Of a stretch of 64,000 bases of DNA, positions 24,213 through 36,658 are shown in pieces. Within the stretch, counting starts at the first letter, position 1. Each line of letters starts with the position of its first letter. Under the pieces are notes generated by a model that saw only the letters and a program-made list of their open reading frames with translations, was not told the DNA's origin and searched no databases. The DNA is taken from positions 1 to 64,000 of the forward strand of contig JAVYIG010002220.1 in the NCBI GenBank assembly GCA_035222895.1. The letters run 5' to 3'. Both the position numbers and the translations under genes were made by a program. The DNA comes from Strongylocentrotus droebachiensis. Its lineage: Eukaryota > Echinodermata > Echinoidea > Camarodonta > Strongylocentrotidae.

Positions 24213-25415
24213 AGTTGTCCTTTAAATCCACTAATTACTCTTAACAGGAGAATTCATAGTCTAGATTGGGGGAAATAAGCTGTTCAGATGCATTAAAGTC
24301 AACAGCCGCCTCAATCAACATAATTACATAATTACCGAAGCCTCGTTCAGCTATGACGCAGCCAATTTTTTTTTTTTTTAATGATGTAAATTGTAATATG
24401 CTTTACATTTCTTATCTTATAACATGTACGTTGATTACCTAATGATTAGATAACAATGATTTATAATTAAATATAAAAGGAAAGAAGGGTGAGGTGCAGA
24501 TACTGTCCTAAAAAGGAAAGCTTGTCATAATTTTTTTTTGCTTTGCTTTTTATGTACATGATGTACATACATACATGTTGTATGTCGGGTTACACTTGTA
24601 ATGTTCTTTTAGGGTAAAATAATTTCTGTACCTGTGTACACTGCGCTATTTAGAAAAGCCACTATCAAAATCCAAAGCAAACTGTACAGCCTACATACAA
24701 ATTTACAATGTACATGTGCAAAGCCCAAAATACACACAAAAAGGAAACCGGTCCTTCATCTTGCGTAAATCCATTAAGTATTCTCTTCCAGTCGCTGCAG
24801 ATGTTCATGTGTTTTACCCTCTAGTTGCCGCTGGATCGGCGTCAAAGAAAGTCGTGCCTTCATCCCATAAGAGGGGTCACACCCGATCACGGCTTCACAG
24901 GAAAAGTTGTGAGTGTATTTTTCAGACGGAAGACTAATATTGACCGAGTAATTTCCTATCTTTGATGAGAACTCGTGTGACCACCAGTGAAGCTCATGCC
25001 TACAAATTATGTCGGGTCATGATGGAAGATGGAGAGGTATAGAATCCTCTGAAAGGATGTGCGCCATGACCAATTATTCAAAATCAATTTGCCTTGGGTC
25101 GGCCAATTGACCTTTCATTTTTTCTGTTGATTTATTCCTTGGAAAAAAGGCATCTTGGACTAGTTCGTCTTATGCCTTGGGAAAATCTTCCAACTCTGTG
25201 CAGCAATGCATGCGCACGGGAGCATGGTTTTCCACGCTAGACTGATGTTTAACCTGAATAGTTCTCTGCAAGGTACATGTACGAGAGCATGAAACCACTG
25301 CAAGAGTGCTGTCTTACGTCAATTAACCAAAATGTCCTCATTTTTTCCTCTTGAGTGGAGTACATCCTCTGTTGAGAGTCAGAAGGGCGTTGAATGTACA
25401 TTGTATGTTAAATGG

Positions 25416-26215
25416 TATAGTATTAATGACTGCTTTGAGAGAAATAGTTGTTTTATTACGCTCAAGGGAAGGTTAGAATTGTGCTATTCCCCGAGGCTTG
25501 CCGAGGGGAATAGCCCAATTGTAACCTTCCCGAGAGCGTATGAAAACAACTATTTCTCGAATATTAAAGCAGTCATTAATACTTTTATATGCCGAAAAAA
25601 AATAGACTAAAAAATAAAAAATAAAAAATATTTTTCATTTTTGTCGAAGACGGGATTCGAACTCTTGCGTACAACAAGAGGTGTATCAAAAACCAACGCT
25701 TAGACCACTCGACTATCAGGCGCCGTTAACATGCTTGGCAGTTTTCTCCAATATATACATTAAAATGGATTGAAAACGGCTCCGCGTGAGGGATGCTTCG
25801 CAAAAGCTCCATGAAACGGACCCTTCTTTTACTTTTGCAATGCATATTGGCACGAACTTAGATCAAGATCTATCGGCAGATGTTGTTTTTTTGTTTTTGA
25901 GAGTTTATTTTCGTCTTCATGTCAACAATGCAAGATAAAATTGTCGGTAAGATCGATCGAGATTCAATTGTATTGAAATTGCCGACCAATTTTTTGCACA
26001 CGTATGGTATCCTCCATCGCTCAAACCATTTTTTAACATGTAAACCTATGGGGTAACCATGGAGACTGACTTATTTTTTTAATAACCATGGTTATTAAAA
26101 ATATTGAAATGTTTTAAGCATGGTTACCGGGAATTTTACAGGAACAGTTGAAGTTTATGAATGCAATTTCGACCAATCAGATGGCTGGATTACTTAAGTG
26201 AGTGAGGTATATAAT
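25416..26215 (-). mobile_element. ~800-bp hairpin plus tRNA-like element, copy 1
   Basis: It starts TATAGTATTAATGACTGC and ends in AGTGAGGTATATAATA. From left to right it has a ~168-bp palindromic hairpin (25419-25586; arms AGTATTAATGACTGC.. and ..GCAGTCATTAATACT), an AT-rich linker, a tRNA-Leu-like sequence on the minus strand (25642-25725), a ~300-bp body with GATCAAGATCTATCGGCAGA, and CCATGGTTA palindromes near the right end. Copies 2 and 3 in intron 6 are collinear, so the limits come from comparing three copies. Strand is given by the tRNA-like part. Confidence 0.85.
25642..25725 (-). pseudogene. tRNA-Leu-like sequence inside repeat copy 1
   Basis: On the minus strand it reads TGATAGTCGAGTGGTCTAAGCG (D-arm/A-box like) and later GAGTTCGAATCCCG (T-arm/B-box). 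The spacing suits a class II (long variable arm) tRNA. The 5' acceptor strand does not pair with the 3' TCTTCGAC, so it is not a functional tRNA. Because it recurs in all three element copies, it is a component of the repeat. Confidence 0.7.
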
Positions 26216-27038
26216 AGAAGTTAACCCCCTTCTGACTCTCACCAGCACAAGCAACATGATCTAGCTTTTGCATCTACATGTAAGATGAGGAGAAATATTT
26301 CCTGTTTGAAGTATTCAAATATAATGTATGTTTGAGTATTGGCAATCATTTTTATGGTCTTGACATTCTACATCCAGTGCTCACCTGGGTATGGGACAGC
26401 ACTTTTACCTTTACATTTACCTTTACTTGTACATGAACAGGTGGTTTATGATTTGAATCTCCATCAATTTGATGATCATTAATTCACCATTCCCCCTGTA
26501 TATTTTGAAATTGACATATTGATGTTGCAGGGAACATTCATTGGTTAATACTCACAAATTTTCACACACACACCCACACACATGTAATTAAAAAATATTG
26601 AAGGAAAGAAAATGTTTAAAATGGCACCTTTCAATTCTTTGCTTACTTTTTTGCAATAACTGATTTTAATAAATCATTGTATTAAAAGAACTTAAAATTG
26701 TATTTTATTCACGTGTATTATCAGGTCAGCATCCAAACTTGTGTCTAGAAGATGAAATAAATCACTTGAAAGATTGAAATAAACAATAACATGTAGATGT
26801 CATGAAAGAGGGACAGTGTACGGTTTATCATCCCAAGCCCTGCATGAGTCACACGCATAGATGGTATGAAGAAAGAAGCAGTGACATGAGCTTTAGTCTT
26901 CTAGTGCTCATGATTTGATTATCAAATCAATACGCGTGGAGCCAGGAGAAATATGAGAAATATATTTTCTGGCTGCAAGACTTGAAATTATTCATTCTCT
27001 CTCCCGTGTAGACGCAGGAGCTTGCAAGATACGTCCCA

Positions 27039-27195
27039 GTGTTGCCAATTTGTGATTCACCAATGGCAACTTCAAAAATTCATAACTTTCCTATTTTTAA
27101 TCTGATATTGCTCAAAATGTCACTAATTTGTTTCTCTCATTTTTCTGTTTTTTTATTAAAACCAAGATGATATTAGGGTGACTTCCTCTTCAAAG
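27039..27195. mobile_element. Partial copy of the 51.3-kb TTAA element
   Basis: The stretch GTTGCCAATTTGTGATTCA, CAACTTCAAAAATTCATAACTTTCCTATTTT, GCTCAAAATGTCAC, and ATTAGGGTGACTTCC aligns with the right half of the inverted-repeat element at 51299-51846. The matching left half is missing, so this copy is truncated or decayed. Confidence 0.65.
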
Positions 27196-28148
27196 GGCCA
27201 TTCAACTGTCAGACGAATATTGAAATTCAATTTCTAATGAAAAATGGCAAGTGTATTTTTATGAAATAGGAATGTAATGAAAATTAAATAAGGGGCAGAA
27301 AAATGCCTTTCAAGTAACTTTGTTACATGGCCTAATGCCCTAATATATTATTTAGTTTATTAAAACATGGGTGGTAGGTGATGATATGAAAACCAAAAAC
27401 ACTTGGTGGTAATAGCATTCATGAGCAAAACCTTCCATGTACTTCATATCTCGTAAGAGCCAGAAATGTGTTTAATACCCCAAGATACATTTACCAGTAT
27501 ATGAGCTGATGCCCATTTTGCTATCGGCATATGATAAACAAAATGTTCAGGCCAACATTTAAACATGAATTGCCGAAAATAAGCGGTGTGTTAGAGAGCA
27601 TATGGTGACCTTTTTTCCCCCCTTGTTTTAAGCTTGAGATTTGAAGAAGAACGAGAGCATTGATGTTTTGACATTTTCAGTGGGTAACATTATAGGCTCA
27701 TCCAGGTGGGCAACCCGTGGCGCTCAAGGCCAATGGTGGTGTGTTCTGCGTTGTTCTGTAGTAGTCATGTTTCCAATCGATGCTGTGAGAGACCCAGCGC
27801 TGAACATGATATTACATTGTAAGCCATATATGGCTGCATAGTAGCAATTAGCCCCAAAAAGCATTTTGGTCAGGAAAATTTGCCCGGGTTGAAAAGTGGA
27901 TTGGGGGGGGGGGGGGGGTGAATTTCTGCATGATATAAAGATGGGGCCTTGATTTTTTAAATGGTGTGGGTTTGAACATTGGGAAGAGTAAGAATAGTGA
28001 AAAAGGTCAGCATCATTTCTGGGGGGAAATATATGTCAAAAACACTCCACACCTAAAAGTCTCTAGTTACTCAACATATTTTGTCGATCTAAAAATACCT
28101 GCATGTGGATATAACTTTGAGGTACATGTAGGTATATTATATCATTAG

Positions 28149-28214
28149 CCAAGAGTCAGAAGGGCATTAACTAAACAGTACACATATTAACATCAAGTCA
28201 ATGGCTCTCGGTAG
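28149..28214. repeat. GAGCCAGAAGGG-family hairpin, decayed
   Basis: The left arm AAGAGTCAGAAGGGCATTAAC is clear; the right arm (..CAATGGCTCTCGG) is only partly complementary. The length matches the ~65-bp family found elsewhere in introns 3-5. Confidence 0.5.
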
Positions 28215-30739
28215 ACAAACACATTGATATAAAATAACCTAAGACAAAAATGCCCAAAATAGCAATCACAATAATTCTTTTACACTCCTATTGAGTTTAC
28301 ATCTATTTACTTTATACTCTTCATTTTCAAGTAGGCTATATGCTTTGTGGTGGTAACAATATCCTACTTGCTTTCTTTTCAAGAGTTCAATCTCACGTCA
28401 AGGTCTTCTTTTGGTATAAATTGGTTTTCCTTATAAGTGATAATTACATTGGAGACTTGTGGTCCCCAATTGAATGAATGGGATAGTTAGTAGTTAATAT
28501 TTCCTAAAGTGGTTATGTTGGCCAGGCTTACGTATCAAAATACCCATAGCTTTTCCATACTTCATTTCCTGAAAACCAATTATGATACTTGATACATCCT
28601 GCATTGAAGTCCTAGAAATTGACAAAATTATTAAGTGTGTGGGCAGGCTCTTACCTATTTTGTATCTAGAAGATAGTAGAAGTGAGAAAACTAGGATGAG
28701 AAGAAAAAATTGCTCTTCTCTCTAAAACCAAAAAGAATTGAAATTCAGTAATTCAAAATCTACCCTTTACCACATGTTTATGTGTTGTTCACATTTATGC
28801 TCATGTATGAATACATAAGTCATTATAGAATTAAAGAATAATCACAATGGAATCATAATCTTTTTTTAATGGCAATTTTAATTTTAATTCCCTTTTTTTT
28901 CCATATCTATATCAGCAATGTAATCCCTTTTAAATGAAAAAACATTTTATGATACAAAATCTAATTAGAAATTTTTTTCATTTTCGTTTGTAATGAATTA
29001 AATATCTTTTATCTTACCAAAACAAAAACATATTTAGAAGAACATTCATATGCCAGAGTGCCATTCACTTACATACATTCTGTTCTTGCATTATAAATGA
29101 CCCGTTATCAAGAATGATTTCCTTTGAACATGTACTAATATATTCACTCCGGCTTTAGATTCCAATTACGGAAGTGATTTATGGGGAGCATCGCCTACGG
29201 GTGGAATATAGATGAAGTCAGTGGCTGCTGTGCATCTCCCATGTAGTTTGCACTTTGTTATTCTTTAATTGCATCCATCATCTTCATTTTTATTCATTGG
29301 GATTTCCTCTAGATGCATGGCATGGCAGGATACTTTTGTAATTAAAAAAAAATGGCAAACAAAAAATTCATAATTTATAACCAGATCTATTTGAAACCAC
29401 TCACATCTTTGCTTCATAATTGACATTTCTCTATCTCCTCACTTTTATATTGGCAGTTTAAAACAACTGGGGGAAAATGAAAGAAATGTATTTAAAAAAA
29501 AAGAAGAAGATATTTCTTCTAGTATGATTTGTTCGAGTAATCTGTAAATCAAGAGGGATGGAGGGAGGCAAAAGGAGACAGTACCCGGATGACAGATCAA
29601 TATTGTTTTCGTATCGCTCTGTCATCCGGCAACTTTAACTGTCGATGCAATATTGCTTGATTATTAAACTTTGTTATTTTGCTAGTCAGCCTGATATAGA
29701 TATAGAAAATGATAATAATATTGTATGGCTTTGTTTATGTATTATACAAGAATAAGAATATATTGCTCTCGCTATCACAATACATTCTTGTAGCACACTC
29801 AAAGCCATCCAATATTATATAAAGATTGATCAGAAGAGAATAAAAGAAGTGAGAAAAAAGGTGATGCAGTAATATTTGAAATGGAAGAACAAGAATTGCA
29901 AATGGAGATAAGAAAGAAAATAAGTTTGATTGGGTGAGGGAGGGGAGAGTTGTAGAAAGGGGAAATGAAGATGATAGAAATGGAAGGAAAACAGGCAAAA
30001 TAAAAAGGTTAAGAGATTTCTCATGTATTTCTTTCTTCTTCTTTTTGTGAATCACTCTGTGCCTCTTGACGCTGTTCCTCGGATTGATCGAGACTAGGTT
30101 CAGCAGGATATGCAGGCGTCTTAATTGATTTTTCTTGAAGCTCATATGCACTCCTGCTCAATATTCCCTCTCTCTATATTTCCATCCAGATCTCATGTAT
30201 ATTTACTAGATTGCTCCAACCGTTTCCAATTAAATCCACACTGATGATTTGATGGGAATCGTAACCGAATGTGTTGGCATCTATGAAAGTTGTCAGTTTG
30301 ACTGTTATCGTGTCTCTTCTTTTCATATGATGTACCGGGCATTGGAGTGTATATACGTAGAGTTTTTAAAGCAAGAATATTCAGGAAAATGATGAAACGC
30401 CCGTCAAATCAGTGCCTTGAAGCGCACTTTTATATCGCTGTGTTCGAAAGGTTTTTGACATGTAGATTCAAGATATATTCTGTCTGTATGCTTTTCTTAC
30501 TATGCAATTTTCTGTAGTGCAGGCTTGATCGATGCTGAAGCTTCCATGAAATATATTTTTGCTTCAGCCAAGGCTCAATCAGTTTCATTTTACAACAAGG
30601 AATGAAAAACAAATATTATCCCCTGTCATATACATGCAAGATAAAAAGAATTAATTTTATCGTACAGTTGTGTATTCAATAATTCAACTTGCTAACTCTT
30701 ATTTTTTGTTTCCATGTTCCTCTTTCATTGATTCTGCAG

Positions 30740-30862
30740 TGGTCCAATAATCCATGATACAGTTGATATCAATCATGAGATCCTCACAACATCGGGCTTC
30801 GCCTACCTGTACTTCTACAGTGATGCAGCATTCAGTCTAGATGGCTTCAATATTTCATACAG
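30740..30862 (+). CDS. ATRN: Attractin exon 4: C-terminal half of CUB
   Basis: This 123-nt exon, phase 2 at both ends, encodes residues 166-206: GPIIHDTVDINHEILTTSG, FAYLYFYSDAAFSLDGFNISY. The acceptor is TTCTGCAG|T and the donor ACAG|GTAAGC. The terminal SDA-x-x-x-L-x-G-F-N-I-S-Y strand is the standard end of attractin CUB domains. A potential N-glycosylation site (NIS) is present. The 21-kb intron before it splits the CUB domain. Confidence 0.92.
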
Positions 30863-31106
30863 GTAAGCGTCTCCAGAATCATCATTTCTTTCCCTTTAAT
30901 AAGTATTACGAACAGGGATTAAAAATTTAGCTTTCTAGAGTGAAATAGGGAGTTTTAATCCATGTTTCATTTTTTTAATTGGGTATGGATAAGATATATG
31001 TATTTGTTCTGTTTCAGGAGGGAAATAACAAAAGCCCATTTTTAACTTTACATTCTTAGGATTTGCCAAGCACGGCATGGAATTGATGAATAGATCATAT
31101 CGTGCG

Positions 31107-31170
31107 TTTGGAGCTAAAAGGGTGTTAACACATACCATTTTACAGAGTTTTATGCCCTTCTGGCTCCAAA
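31107..31170. repeat. ~65-bp GAGCCAGAAGGG-family hairpin
   Basis: TTTGGAGCTAAAAGGG at the left pairs with CCCTTCTGGCTCCAAA at the right (31155-31170) with one mismatch. The loop is about 30 nt. It is a member of the small palindromic family described under findings. Confidence 0.75.
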
Positions 31171-31681
31171 TTGTAACAGATGATATGCAAATGAGTTCAG
31201 TCACTTGAGGCAAAACAACTTTCTGTTTATATGAACAAATAAATCCATTGAATTCAATTGAATTTGATGTAACTGTAATTTCCTCCATGATCATTGCTTT
31301 CAACATCCATCTCGTTCTTCACTCTAGATAAAGCGGTGTTGTATGACTGAAGTGTATCATGGTTGACATGAGCATTGCCTTGGGACCCGTTGGGAATGGA
31401 AATGACTTGCATGTAGTAGCTGTGTGTGAAGGAAGAACATATTACAGTTACTTTGAGCAAACAATGGCATCGATCATTTCTACATTTGCATGATTATGTT
31501 TTGAGGGCATAGATAAGAGAACGATGGGAATGAATTATGAAATTGGTTGGAAGGAAACAAATGAAAGATTTTGAAAACTATTCAGAATTATGTTTATTTT
31601 GTTGTTGTTCTGAAGACAAACTAGAATGTATCTAAGAAGGAAATACTGGATTTGAATTGAGGGCAAACAATCAAATCATCT

Positions 31682-31755
31682 GTTTAGAGCCAGAAGGGTC
31701 TTAACTGGTTGTTTAAGTATACAAATTATAATTAATGACTTTCCGGCTCCAAACA
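31682..31755. repeat. ~70-bp GAGCCAGAAGGG-family hairpin
   Basis: GTTTAGAGCCAGAAGGGTCTTAA at the left pairs imperfectly with TTAATGACTTTCCGGCTCCAAAC at the right. The loop is AT-rich. It lies about 500 bp from the previous member and is in the same family. Confidence 0.7.
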
Positions 31756-32379
31756 TACAATCTCTGGGAACCACCCCCTCCCACTCTCCCTAAAGATGTA
31801 GTTACAAAGTCAAGAAGGAATTATGTAATGAAGTCCATAATTTTAGGCCATGACAATAGCTCATGTCTTTGGGGTATATCTCCATGTATGAAGATTTATG
31901 GGGAAAAAAGTATAGGGGAAGGGAGGGAGGGAGGGATTCCTCAAATCAATCTCCCTCCATTTCTTGCAGCAGTGCTTTGGTTTATGATCACGGTCCATTG
32001 TCCAAGTCAATACAGTATGATGCACATGACAGGAACCTCCTGGTACAGGGGTGTACATATTATTACTAAGAAAGAAAAGATGCAAACTGAAATGGTTAAT
32101 GATTACACTTCATTATAGTGGACGTTGGACTATAATCCATTAAGGTATTACTGACTAAGGAGTTGTCATTTATCCCAGGCAAGCCCCATTTAGACATGAC
32201 AAGAGACACCCCCTAAAAATAATTATATAAATAAATAAAATCCACAGGAATTAAAAAACAAAAAACAAAAACATGATAGTAACATTAATATGCCGTTCTT
32301 GTATGATATAAAGCTATTCCCAAGAATTTTGAATATTATTATCTAGTTCCAGCAATTGTAGCACTCAGTGCATATTTTA

Positions 32380-32725
32380 AAGCCCCACTGTACTACCTGT
32401 ACTTGTAGTTACTTGCTCCCTCTATATAGAAAACAATGCCAAATCGGTGCTTGTTGGTCCCCCATGATCCTCTTTTTCTTATGTTCATTGATAGCTGAGT
32501 TGATGAGATAGCCACCTGTCAGTGACCTTGCTGGGTGGTCTAATCCCTCCTGGCCAAACTAGTACAGATGGGTTTTAAGGAATACCCACTTACATGTACT
32601 ACACCTGGGTCAAGTGTGACAATCGTAGATGAATGCCTTGCCCAAGGACTTGGTGCTGCGGCAGGGTATCACAGTCTGTATCTTGCGGTTCACAGTCCGG
32701 AGACTTATCCACTAGACCTCTATAC
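32380..32725 (-). mobile_element. SINE-like interspersed repeat
   Basis: On the minus strand it begins GAGGTCTAGTGGATAAGTCT, an A-box-like tRNA start, continues with ACTGTGAACCGCAAG and ends near CAGTGGGGCT. Its 3' portion (about 32380-32590) is repeated in inverted orientation at 59580-59775 in intron 6. A convincing B-box is missing. A tRNA-derived SINE is the best reading, but a MITE is possible. Confidence 0.45.
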
Positions 32726-35476
32726 CCCTGTATAGTAAATGAATGGTGCTAATTCAATTCAATTCAAATCATTCATTTCCAAATTCTAACATTACCGGTA
32801 ATTAAAAACAAAGTGTAAAAAACAGTCAATGGGCAATAAAAACATTATAAAACTATGACATTTCAATCAAACGATTAAGAAGATAAAAAACAAAACAAGT
32901 ATAGCATTCAATGAGAAACAAGGTACGGACTACATAAAAACACAAGTGGATAATTGGAAAATGGTGAACACTATGAATAGCGAGAGGGGGTGGAAAAAGT
33001 GGCTACATGTATGTACCATAAAGGTCCCTAACCTAACTCTCTTATCTATGTGTTGAAGTACCCAGGAATATAAAGTCCTCTACGCTTACATCATACATGC
33101 GTTATCTTGTCCTACCCAGGTTTTTTTACCACATCGAGTGTGAAAGAGGCTATTCGGGTAGGATGTGATGACCTTTTAATCCGTAATGGAACAAGTATGG
33201 GAAATGGCGTCATGGTTAATAACTGCATACTATCAATTATTGATCTACATTACTCCCTCAGATATTATGATGTATTGTTGCACTGTCAAATCCATATCGG
33301 ATCACACGGTGTAAGCACACTTTAAATGCAGTCGCCTCAGGGAGTTACTACATGTGTGATCTATGCGTATTAGTTTGCTTGAACAGGTTGTACAGGACTT
33401 GGTGGAATTCCCCATAAATGCAGTTATGCAGCAAAGAAAAATAATTCTCAAGAAGAAATAAAAACAAACTTTGGTTTACTTGCATGGTGTACCAGAGATT
33501 AAATAAAAGCATTTAATGAAGTACTTAGAGTAAATATTCACAGTTTGGCTACAAGAAAGATAAACACTCTTACAAACATGGTAAATGTCTGCTCCCAGGC
33601 AATTTTATCAACTTTATAGGACATTGGATTGGTATTATGTACATGTAAGCATGAACCTCCATGATGATGTAAGGGAGAATACTCTATACTTCTTTTGATA
33701 AGCAATGCCGCATTCATTGTGTTTGATTATATAACCTACCATTGGTGATATCCCAGAAAATTGTCTGTCCTGTTGATAAGCAAAATCAAACTTTTTATCT
33801 TCCCCTTGGTTATGAAGATATTGTTTTGTTGGGAGACAACTTTGGCATTTTGTGGTTCTTTATAAATATATTTTTTTTCAATGTGCAATGAACGTTTACT
33901 GTTTGCTTGATATTGAAAAAAATCTCAAGAACAGTGTATAGAAAAACTTTAGATTTGTTAAATAACTGTATTTTATCATCTTTTTTCTCAAAAAAACATG
34001 GTTAATGTACATGATTTGAACAAAGTGAGTTGGGAAACTTGGGATGCAAAGCATAAATAAAGATGATTAAGAATGTTTTTATTTCATTTAATATGATACA
34101 TTTATCTATTCACATATCAATACATTCTTACATCATATTTTGATAGTCAATTGACCTTACACTATTGCCTATTAATGCATACAATGTAGATGTGTATATG
34201 TACATTTGTACCTGCAGGGGTCGGGCTGAGGGTAATATTTTCTCTGGAAGTATTGAAATAGCCTTAAAGAAGCCCCTATATTAATACCATTTTAGGACAT
34301 CTAGAAAAAATAATGTTAAAGGCATTGTTTAACAATGTTTCCAGTTTTTACAGATTTGAGATGCATGGCACTACATGTACGTGTACGTGTTATCAGTGTC
34401 TGTGATATGGTGTAATATTGAAACCCTCAACAAAATTACATAACTCTCCTCTGTCAGTACTTGTCCTCCCCTTTCTTTTTGTCTTTTCTTTCTCTTGCTC
34501 AGTGTTGATATTAAGGTTTCAGTTTCACGTGTGATTTTCCACTATACAAATGTTGACCGCTATTTTGGCCTCCTGAAGCGGGCTAAGAGGTCTTGAGTTG
34601 CACTCATGTGGAAGAAGTTAATGGTTTCATGACCTCTCATTTCAGACATAAGGGCCAGAGCCCATCTTATAAAGAGTTGCGATTGAACCAAATCAATTGT
34701 AATTTTGCAGTCTCCTATCTCTTATGTACATAGTTGCGATTGATATTAATTTCACAAACGTTTAGTTGCGATTAATATCAATTCTTTATGACACACGCCC
34801 AGATATGAGGCTTGATTTATAACATTTTATTGTGAAATGTCAGGGAAACAATTAGGCAGTACGTAAGAAGCCTTTTATAGCACGTACCTCATTAGTAAGC
34901 AGCCCTAGAGTGAACAAATTCTCATTAGCATCAAGGCTAACTCAAAAGAAAAAAATCTGGGTCAGTCCATTTTAAAGGAAGTGCTTTAACCTTGTATTAG
35001 TTTTTACATACCAAACTATTTAACAAATGCCACTCGGAAATCTGGAATTTTCTAAATTTACAACAACAAAAAATGAAAATGTTACAGGTAGTGCCTCTGT
35101 GTATGATGAAACAGGCAAACAATAAATGTTGAAATATGATAAGGAAATGAAAGGGGATACAAATTTAGAAAATCCTGAATTGAGGGCACGAAAACAGTCC
35201 TGAAAACAATATACATCTGTAGTCTGTACTGGGTAGTACCATAATTTTAGAGCATAAAGAAAAGGGATATAGATAGAGATTGTCGATGATAAATTGCAAA
35301 TGTTTCTCAAAAGCAGAAATATTAAGGATGATTTATGTGTTGAAGTTGAAGATAAAGGAAGGGTTTGATTAAGTATTATGACTGGAGGGTGGCTAGAATG
35401 TCACAGGGACAAGACAAAGATGTAGAAAGAAAAATATATAATAGGCAGAGGAATATAGGGTTTAGTATGGATACAG

Positions 35477-35534
35477 ATAGAGAGACAGAGATAGAGAGAG
35501 AAAGAGAGAGAGAGAGACAGACAGACAGACATAC

Positions 35535-35619
<85 letters not shown>

Positions 35620-35851
35620 CATACAGAAAGACAGACAAATGAGCAAGAGAGAGAGAGATAGAGAGGGGGCAGGGGCAGAGAGACAGGTGGTAACAAGAAG
35701 ACTGAAAGAGAAGAGAGAGACGTAGAGAGAGAGAGAGAACGAGAGAAAATTGAAAGAAACCAAGGAAAAACATGGAAAGAGACAGTGAGAAAAAGAGAGT
35801 GGGACAGACAGACAGACAATCACGGATGTGTGTGTGTGTGTGTGTGTGTGT

Positions 35852-35903
<52 letters not shown>

Positions 35904-35905
35904 TG
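35477..35905. repeat. Compound microsatellite (GAGA, GACA, GATA, TG)
   Basis: Consecutive tracts are GAGAGACAGA (35480-35530), (GATA)n about 35536-35618, GAGA-rich DNA to 35815, (TG)n about 35827-35851 and (GA)n to 35904. Long serine/leucine/isoleucine open frames on the minus strand are translations of these repeats and are not genes. Confidence 0.95.
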
Positions 35906-36124
35906 GATGCTTGCGGTGTCTGACGTCAAAGCCTGAGATTTACATCCATTATGAAGCCCCACAGAAATTGTGGTGATTGAATCTGTATGGGGCATGACAG
36001 TTTCAAGAGAAAAGGCGCTTTATCAACAGAATTGGGATCTCCAAAATAAGTCCTGCCGCAGCGGTGGTGTTCCGCTGGGTTTATCTCCTAGATGGCATGG
36101 ATCCAACGCAGGAAGGATCATATT

Positions 36125-36209
36125 GTCAGCTTCCCGCAAGAAGGCCATAAAGCTAAATGTACATGTATACATTGTCAATGAAGGAACGGCCTTCTTGCGG
36201 GAAGCCGAC
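36125..36209. repeat. 22-bp inverted repeat hairpin
   Basis: GTCAGCTTCCCGCAAGAAGGCC (36125-36146) is inverted at 36188-36209 with one mismatch. The 41-nt loop contains a TGTACATGTA palindrome. It is probably a small foldback repeat. Confidence 0.75.
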
Positions 36210-36341
36210 GAATTATGTGTCGTGTGAGATGGATGTGTAGAGGATAGATAAAACTAGATACAGTGGATGAAGCGTGTAATACGAAGATAAATTGACGGTG
36301 CTGGAAATTTATTCATTGTACCTCGAAAGTGCATACATGTA

Positions 36342-36459
36342 TTAGGGACTTTTAGATTTGCACGTCGACAAAGTGGACTACTACATTGTACGTGTGATGT
36401 CCTTTTAAGGCACACGTACATGTAGCAGTATGTCGACGTGCAAATCTAAATGTCCCTAT
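36342..36459. mobile_element. ~118-bp palindromic element
   Basis: TAGGGACTTTTAGATTTGCACGTCGAC at the left is inverted as GTCGACGTGCAAATCTAAATGTCCCTA at the right. Pairing continues inward through TACATGTACGTGTG-type sequence. Arms are about 50 bp with few mismatches. Non-coding MITE. Confidence 0.8.
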
Positions 36460-36463
36460 TGTT

Positions 36464-36528
36464 TGCTGGGAGCCAGAAGGGCATTGAGACTGCATCTATG
36501 AGTTAAATGCCCATATGGCGCTCAGCAG
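36464..36528. repeat. ~65-bp GAGCCAGAAGGG-family hairpin
   Basis: TGCTGGGAGCCAGAAGGGCATT pairs with AATGCCCATATGGCGCTCAGCA. It directly abuts the 118-bp palindromic element on its left, with only a few bases between them. Confidence 0.75.
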
Positions 36529-36658
36529 ATGATGTGTATTGTTTATTTAGAGAGGCTTTGCATTATAGGTTAAAAGCTAGAAAACAACCAGAGCCTCTTT
36601 ATTCATGTAGATGAATATTTGGCAGACGTGAAGTGATGTGTTGTTAAAAGAGATGAGC

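Larger units (their letters stand above)
25368..26243. repeat. GAGCCAGAAGGG-family hairpin split by a later insertion
   Basis: The left half (25368-25415, CTGTTGAGAGTCAGAAGGGC...) and right half (26216-26243, TTAACCCCCTTCTGACTCTC) together resemble the ~65-bp hairpins seen intact at 41091-41157 and 48431-48501. The ~800-bp hairpin/tRNA-like element occupies the loop region. This gives a relative age: the small hairpin was present before the larger insertion. Confidence 0.7.
9725..30739 (+). other. Intron 3
   Basis: A 21-kb phase 2 intron with donor GTGAGT and acceptor TTCATTGATTCTGCAG. It interrupts the CUB domain. It holds the donor-copy tandem array, inverted-repeat elements at about 12.0, 14.0, 16.3-17.0, 17.9-18.2, 22.9 and 23.8-24.2 kb, one ~800-bp hairpin/tRNA-like element (25.4-26.2 kb), GA-rich DNA near 21.3-21.5 kb, and many TACATGTAC motifs. 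No coding exon was recognised between 9725 and 30739. Confidence 0.8.

Noticed and set aside
29586..29628. Short hairpin CCGGATGACAGA / TCTGTCATCCGG
   Set aside because: Only 12-bp arms with a ~19-nt loop; in 64 kb rich in palindromes this is not distinctive.
29735..30151. 138-codon minus-strand open frame
   Set aside because: Rich in Phe/Leu/Ser from purine-rich + strand DNA, with no recognisable domain, splice partner or upstream promoter signal.
31735..32118. 127-codon plus-strand open frame in intron 4
   Set aside because: No domain or codon pattern seen; it overlaps other frames of similar length and begins inside a hairpin repeat.
33240..33365. Weak inverted repeat around TACTCCCTCAG / CTCAGGGAGTTA
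   Set aside because: Pairing is limited to about 10 bp plus scattered matches, so it could not be separated from chance.
35376..35995. Long serine/leucine/tyrosine-rich minus-strand open frames
   Set aside because: They are translations of GATA, GAGA and TG microsatellites with no domain or splice context.
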